Positions 23,670 through 27,065 of a stretch of DNA of 27,065 nt are shown here, one piece after another. This DNA is from CAVHIG01 sp963636105 (GTDB lineage Bacteria; Bacillota; Clostridia; Peptostreptococcales; Anaerovoracaceae). The stretch's first letter is position 1. Every line of letters begins with the position of its first letter. The stretch lies in contig CAVHIG010000021.1 of assembly GCA_963636105.1 (NCBI GenBank), forward strand, positions 1 through 27,065, written 5' to 3'. Under the pieces are notes generated by a model. It ran no database searches, had not been told where the DNA came from, and saw only the letters and a program-made list of their open reading frames with translations. The translations under genes were made by a program, and so were the position numbers.

Positions 23670-25346
23670 CTATCCGCGCCACACCCTTGCAAGTTCGCGG
23701 ACTGCCGCCTCTATTTTATCGAGCGGAATGCGGTTGTAGTATACGGATACAAGAGCGGCCTTGCTTGCGAGTTTGTTTTCGTATCCTATTTCGGCTTTTT
23801 CGTTGGCTGCGGCTTGCTGCGCCTCCTGCGTGGATTTTGGCACCGGAATCACGCTGATGCCGATATCCCCCGCCCTTTCGCAGAGAAATCGCGCCGTTTC
23901 CGCAGGGGCGGCATCGGAATGCTCGCACCCTTCAGAGCCAAGCGCTACAGAAAGCAGAATATTTACGCCGCTCTCCGCGTTTATAGGCGTGATGAAGCCG
24001 GGGGCATACTTTTTCAGCGAACTCACAAAGAGCGCCAATTTTTGCGAATACAGAGCGCGCACCTTCCGTACATGAGTGCGATAATAGCCGTCGGCCATGA
24101 AATATGCCAGGCTCAGCTGCTCCGTCTTCGAACAGGTCTGCGCGTAATCCGCGCGCATGCTCTTGAAAATCTCGGACATGGCCGGGGGCAGGACCACATA
24201 GCTGATTTTGAGAGCCGGAAATATCGTCGACGAAAACGAGCTCAAATATACCACATTTTCGCCACTGTCGAGGCCTTTGAGCGCCGGCACCGGCTTGCCG
24301 AAATAGCGCAGCTCGCTGTCGTAGTCGTCCTCTATGATGATGCTGCCGTTCTCCTTCGCCCACTCCAGCAGCGCGTAGCGACGGCCTATGGGCATAAGCG
24401 CGCCGGTTGGAAATTGGTTGGAGGGGCTGACATATACGGCGGATTTTACATTTGTTGGGAGTTTTTCGATGACGATGCCGTCCGCTTTCACGGGTACCGG
24501 AGTCATTCCAAAGCCTCTGTCGCGGAAACTGCTTTGCGCGGGCAGGTAGCCGGGGTCTTCAAAGGCGATGAGCCCGATGCCGAGCTTTTTGAGTATGAGT
24601 GAAAGCTGGCCGATGATTTGCTGCGTGCCGGCGCCGAGGACGATTTGTGACGGCATGCAGGATACTCCGCGGTAAAGGTAGAGGTAGCGGGCGATTTCAA
24701 GGCGAAGCGCCTCTTCTCCCTGTGGGTCGCCTTCGAAAAGCAACTGTTCGGGGTGTTCGTTCAAGAACTTATTTATACATTTTTTCCATTTCACAAAGTC
24801 GAAGCAGGACAGGTCGCAGTAGGTGTCTTTTGGGGAAGCAGCGGCGGCATCGGCGTATGCGTAGGTCGTGGAGCCGGTGCCGCTCGGAATTTTGGGCAGA
24901 GCTGAAAAAGCGCCCGCTGCGAGTGACTGCGGATAGTGCTGCGGCCAGTCGGTGCTTTTGTCCTGAGGCAGGCCGCAACCGCCGGGAGGATTTGCAGCGC
25001 GGCTGTGGCCGTCTGCCGGGCTGAAGCCGCCGGGAGGATTTGCAGTGCGGCTGCGACCCTCTGCCGGGCCGAAGCCGTCCGCCAGCGCTCCCAGCGGGCC
25101 GAGCTCATTTACATAGTAGCCTGAGCCGGCCCGCGCGTAGATGTAGCCTTCCACCGCGAGCTGGTCATAGGCAGCTCCCGCGGTAGTAAGGCTGATTTTC
25201 AGGCTGCCGGCGATGCTGCGCAGCGACGGCAGCTTTTCTCCGCTTTTCATTTCGCCGGACGTAATCGCGGCCTTTATATAATCATAGAGCTGCAGATAGG
25301 CCGCTCTTTTGCTATCTTTGTCAAAGATTGGAATAATTGCTTTCAT
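23670..25346 (-). CDS. MocR/GabR-type regulator with aminotransferase-like domain lacking the PLP lysine
   Basis: 558 residues: an N-terminal GntR winged helix (about 1-75, with GEKLPSLRSIAGSLKIS), a long linker (about 85-165), then a fold-type I aminotransferase-like domain. ASP and DYDSELRYFG (EDDYDSE) and GAGTQQIIGQL are conserved. MocR proteins normally bind PLP through the lysine of GTFSKxLFP; here the site reads SSFSSTIFP, with Ser373 (TCG) instead. It therefore cannot form the internal aldimine. The linker contains two copies of a 16-residue unit (..SR(T/A)ANPPGG..) encoded by a 48-bp tandem repeat. The gene is divergent from the ECF S-component gene, its likely target. The ATG has GGAGGGAAAGG upstream. 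Confidence 0.85.
   Translation of the reverse strand: MKAIIPIFDKDSKRAAYLQLYDYIKAAITSGEMKSGEKLPSLRSIAGSLKISLTTAGAAYDQLAVEGYIYARAGSGYYVNELGPLGALADGFGPAEGRSRTANPPGGFSPADGHSRAANPPGGCGLPQDKSTDWPQHYPQSLAAGAFSALPKIPSGTGSTTYAYADAAAASPKDTYCDLSCFDFVKWKKCINKFLNEHPEQLLFEGDPQGEEALRLEIARYLYLYRGVSCMPSQIVLGAGTQQIIGQLSLILKKLGIGLIAFEDPGYLPAQSSFRDRGFGMTPVPVKADGIVIEKLPTNVKSAVYVSPSNQFPTGALMPIGRRYALLEWAKENGSIIIEDDYDSELRYFGKPVPALKGLDSGENVVYLSSFSSTIFPALKISYVVLPPAMSEIFKSMRADYAQTCSKTEQLSLAYFMADGYYRTHVRKVRALYSQKLALFVSSLKKYAPGFITPINAESGVNILLSVALGSEGCEHSDAAPAETARFLCERAGDIGISVIPVPKSTQEAQQAAANEKAEIGYENKLASKAALVSVYYNRIPLDKIEAAVRELARVWRG
24981..25076 (-). repeat. Two-copy 48-bp tandem repeat in the MocR linker
   Basis: Units 24981-25028 and 25029-25076 differ at only a few positions and keep the reading frame (16 residues each, Pro/Gly/Ala/Ser rich). 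It lengthens a flexible linker between the DNA-binding and ligand-binding domains. Confidence 0.8.
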
Positions 25347-25382
25347 CTCTTATACCTTTCCCTCCATTCTCAGGTCCGACAG

Positions 25383-25415
25383 CCTGAAATATACCCGAAA
25401 TATATCCGAAATATA
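25383..25415. promoter_or_regulatory. Three adjacent 11-bp direct repeats upstream of the MocR gene
   Basis: CCTGAAATATA, CCCGAAATATA and TCCGAAATATA abut with no gap. The period equals about one helical turn, so each unit presents the same DNA face. MocR regulators often bind direct repeats, which makes autoregulation plausible. Confidence 0.6.
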
Positions 25416-25562
25416 GAAGATTTCCCTCATTTGCACTCAAATCTACAATAAATCCGACACCACAAGCCACAGCAGCAAGCCCGACAGCGAATCCGCCTGT
25501 AATGCGCAAAAGACCCGAACAGTTTGCGGATTCGCCGCAAAAAGCCGCATTTTGTCAAACTG

Positions 25563-25622
25563 TACTCTAAAAAATAATCAAAAGCGCCTATTTTAAAAAG
25601 TACGCTTTGAGAGTATTATAAT
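25563..25622 (+). promoter_or_regulatory. Promoter region with nested inverted repeat for the ECF S-component gene
   Basis: TACTCT and AAAGCG (left) mirror CGCTTT and AGAGTA (right), separated by one extra G. TATAAT lies at 25617-25622, overlapping the right edge, with a weak -35 (TTTAAA). The arrangement fits repression by a dimeric protein; the identity of the protein is unknown. Confidence 0.5.
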
Positions 25623-25698
25623 ATATGAAATCAGCGAAAGCAAGAAAAATAAGCAGGCAGCTTTTCACATACATATCTGCCAAGAGAGGAATGAAGGT

Positions 25699-26274
25699 AT
25701 GAAGGATGCATATACAGAAAAGACAAATAAAATAGTGATGACAGCTATGATGATGTGCCTTATCACAATGGCCACGATGTTTTTTAAGATACCGATTCCG
25801 TTTGCAAATGGATATGTGCACCTCGGCGATGCCTTTATATTCGTAGCCGTGCTGGTGCTGGGTATGAAATATGGAGCTATCGCGGCTGCCTTTGGTTCGG
25901 CTCTCGGTGATATTCTTGGAGGTTTTCCGGTATGGGCGCCGTGGAGCTTTGGAATCAAAGGTATCATGGCGATTATAATGGCGGCTTGTATGGCTGGGCT
26001 TTTGAAGGACAGAAAGCATATAATGCTCGCCGGGATTCCGGTTTCCGAACTTCTTGGGATGGCACTTTCAGGCGTCTTTATGGTAGCGGGATATTATGCG
26101 GCAGAGGGCATTATTTATGGAAATTGGCTGGCTGCTCTTGTGGGCATTCCTTGGAATATCGGGCAGTTTGTAGTGGGTATGCTTGTAGCGGCGCCACTGG
26201 TATCGCTCCTTTGCAAGACCCCGGCAAGGAAGTATTTTACATACAAGGTCGTAGCGGCGACTCATCAGCTATAA
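25699..26274 (+). CDS. ECF transporter S component, possibly vitamin B6-type
   Basis: A 191-residue membrane protein with about six hydrophobic segments. FANGYVHLGDAFIFVAVLVLGMKYGAIAAAFGSALGDILGG followed by WAPWSFGIKGIMA is the hallmark of ECF S components, the substrate-binding membrane subunits that borrow a shared energising module (EcfA1/A2/T) encoded elsewhere. Specificity cannot be read directly. Divergent MocR-type regulators often control vitamin B6 genes, and PdxU-type S components are predicted pyridoxine carriers, so B6 uptake is a reasonable guess. It would fit the PLP need of OraE and Orr. The missing lysine in the regulator weakens this argument. The ATG follows GAGAGGAATGAAGG. 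Confidence 0.8.
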   Translation: MKDAYTEKTNKIVMTAMMMCLITMATMFFKIPIPFANGYVHLGDAFIFVAVLVLGMKYGAIAAAFGSALGDILGGFPVWAPWSFGIKGIMAIIMAACMAGLLKDRKHIMLAGIPVSELLGMALSGVFMVAGYYAAEGIIYGNWLAALVGIPWNIGQFVVGMLVAAPLVSLLCKTPARKYFTYKVVAATHQL

Positions 26275-26283
26275 GGAGTCAGG

Positions 26284-26387
26284 TAGCTGTAGGCGGTTAG
26301 TTGTAGGCGGTTAGTTGTAGGTGGCCAGTTAACTGTAGATAGTCAATTTGCTGTAGGCGGTTAGTTAGCTGTAAGCACTCAATTAGT
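26284..26387 (+). repeat. Minisatellite of 14-nt units with 0- or 4-nt spacers
   Basis: TGTAGGCGGTTAGT starts at 26288, 26302 and (as TGTAGGTGGCCAGT) 26316, then TGTAGATAGTCAAT at 26334, TGTAGGCGGTTAGT again at 26352, and TGTAAGCACTCAAT at 26370. The first three abut; the others are separated by TAAC, TTGC or TAGC, giving an 18-nt period. Decayed units can be traced back into the stop-codon region of the S-component gene. It lies between that gene and the terminator, so it is probably transcribed as 3' UTR. Confidence 0.8.
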
Positions 26388-26425
26388 AGCGATAGAGTAA
26401 AAACATATTTTGCCTTTAGAATATA

Positions 26426-26461
26426 AAAAGGGGCTTTTCGCCGATGTGAAAAGCCCCTTTT
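26426..26461. terminator. Bidirectional intrinsic terminator between convergent genes
   Basis: AAAAGGGGCTTTTC (26426-26439) and GAAAAGCCCCTTTT (26448-26461) form a 14-bp stem with an 8-nt loop and T tracts in both directions. It serves the S-component gene and the TSCPD gene. Confidence 0.92.
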
Positions 26462-26497
26462 ATCCGACTGATAGTTTAAAGAACAGGCATTCTTTAC

Positions 26498-26770
26498 CTA
26501 TGCCTGTTCTTTTTCTTTTTTCATGGCCTGTACCAGTGCCTGAGTAAGCTGATCCGCACAAGAGGTGGCCTTGAAGCCGCACTTTATGCCAGCGAGCTTT
26601 TCAATCACTTCTTCTACCGGTTGACCCTCTACAAGACGTGATACAGCCTGGAGATTTCCATTGCAGCCGCCGTGATATTTTACATTTTTTACCTTTCCGT
26701 CCTCGATTGTAAAATTTATCTGCGTCGAACAGACACCGCGCGGGTAATATGTGTAATCCATTTTCATCAT
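26498..26770 (-). CDS. TSCPD domain protein (TIGR03905 family)
   Basis: A small 90-residue protein. The family's pattern is clear: YYPRGVCSTQINF near the N-terminus, YHGGCNGNLQAVSRLVEG in the middle, and CGFKATSCADQLTQAL towards the end, including the TSCxDQ motif with conserved cysteines. The TSCPD domain is also found at the C-terminus of ribonucleotide reductases; the stand-alone proteins have no established function, and the cysteines suggest metal binding or redox. Start codons at 26770, 26767 and 26761 are all possible. The third gives the common start MDYTYxPxGVC and a 10-base spacing from AGAAAGG. Confidence 0.88.
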   Translation of the reverse strand: MMKMDYTYYPRGVCSTQINFTIEDGKVKNVKYHGGCNGNLQAVSRLVEGQPVEEVIEKLAGIKCGFKATSCADQLTQALVQAMKKEKEQA

Positions 26771-26858
26771 TCCTTTCTATTTAAAAACTATATTTGTAAT
26801 CTAGCAATAGCAGGTGTTTTTCTGCCTGAATTGGATCAAAATCGAGAGGCTCGTTGCC

Positions 26859-26887
26859 ATTATAGCATATACATAGCACACGTACAA
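26859..26887 (-). promoter_or_regulatory. Sigma-A promoter of the TSCPD gene
   Basis: TTGTAC (26887-26882) and a perfect TATAAT (26864-26859) on the minus strand with 17-base spacing. It lies between repeat copy 3 and the gene. Confidence 0.75.
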
Positions 26888-26922
26888 ATAATTTTTGCTC
26901 TACATACTTTCTCTATGTATCG

Positions 26923-26950
26923 AATTTGATAATGTATACATTATCAAATT
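26923..26950. repeat. Perfect 28-bp palindrome beside repeat copy 3
   Basis: AATTTGATAATGTA is followed directly by its reverse complement TACATTATCAAATT. It occupies the same place relative to the hairpin repeat as the dyad at 84-108 does for copy 1. Confidence 0.85.
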
Positions 26951-26963
26951 ATTTGTTGCAAGG

Positions 26964-27065
26964 AAGCTTTGGGGTGGTAGCTGGCTGCAGGCCCTTGCGA
27001 CGAGCAGCTAGAGGCGAGCTTAGCTGTCTCCTGCGAGGAGCACCAGGCCAAAGACAGCTTTAGCC
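26964..27065 (-). repeat. Dispersed hairpin repeat, copy 3 (longer variant, cut by the window end)
   Basis: Read on the minus strand, CTGTCTTTGGCCTGGTG, CTCCTCGCAGGAGACAGCTA and CCCCAAAGCTTCCTTGCAAC match copies 1 and 2. About 43 extra bases follow AGACAG and could form a second hairpin (TAGCTG with CAGCTA). The right outer arm is CCCCAAAGCTT instead of CCCCAAATCTT; its partner arm is beyond the window. The conserved 3' flank AACAAATAATTTG is also present. Confidence 0.8.

Larger units (their letters stand above)
25347..25698 (+). other. Divergent regulatory region between the MocR and ECF S-component genes
   Basis: 352 bases without a gene. It contains three 11-bp direct repeats (25383-25415) near the MocR start and a nested inverted repeat (about 25563-25615) next to a TATAAT box (25617-25622) for the S-component gene. 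Nothing else recognisable was found in the middle part. Confidence 0.6.

Noticed and set aside
23598..24602. A 334-codon open frame on the plus strand
   Set aside because: It lies antisense to the well-supported MocR gene, has no ribosome site, and its N-terminus is a simple repeat (KIKIKIKIK). It is a shadow of GC-rich coding.

Overview
The window looks like a piece of a low-to-mid GC anaerobic Firmicute of class Clostridia, probably an amino-acid fermenter of the Peptostreptococcales/Anaerovoracaceae type. The reasons are strong AGGAGG-type ribosome sites, sigma-A promoters, the Firmicute-only YycI/WalJ pair, and a Stickland-type ornithine degradation cluster under a sigma-54 activator. The taxon is an inference. 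Position 1 is exactly the first base of a dispersed hairpin repeat and the last ~100 bases are an inverted copy of the same repeat, so the window may be a whole contig that broke at a multicopy repeat.

Layout. 1-1793: repeat copy 1, then yycI and walJ (tail of a WalRK operon). 1794-3714: long leader, NhaD-type antiporter and terminator. 3770-7185: plsC, a PAP2 phosphatase, a shikimate-kinase-like protein without P-loop, and a MATE exporter. 7357-10310: formate/nitrite-type channel, nucleotidyltransferase, membrane acyltransferase. 10440-11812: an HD-GYP protein with an extracellular beta-rich domain and an in-frame amber codon near its natural start. 11864-20640: sigma-54 activator, enhancer sites, sigma-54 promoter, then ord, oraS, oraE, a MutL/GlmL-type reactivase and ornithine racemase. 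20653-23507: hybrid histidine kinase and a TIM-barrel isomerase-like protein. 23670-26274: a MocR regulator lacking its PLP lysine, divergent from an ECF transporter S component. 26284-27065: minisatellite, terminator, a TSCPD protein and repeat copy 3.

The core metabolism is coherent. Racemase makes D-ornithine, the B12- and PLP-dependent OraSE mutase makes 2,4-diaminopentanoate, and Ord oxidises it to 2-amino-4-oxopentanoate. The reactivase would restore damaged mutase. The thiolase subunits OrtA/OrtB, which normally sit between ord and oraS, are absent here; that gap holds a structured tandem repeat.

The most unusual signals are repeats. (1) The octamer GCGGAAAC, usually extended to GCGGAAACKGCG, occurs 17 times on both strands against about 0.8 expected. 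It occurs as inverted pairs between genes and as in-frame insertions in proteins, which resembles a DNA-uptake-type or RPE-type motif. (2) A 68-nt hairpin element with pseudoknot potential and flanking 24-bp dyads occurs three times, always pointing at a downstream gene. (3) A 39-bp tandem hairpin repeat and a 14/18-nt minisatellite.
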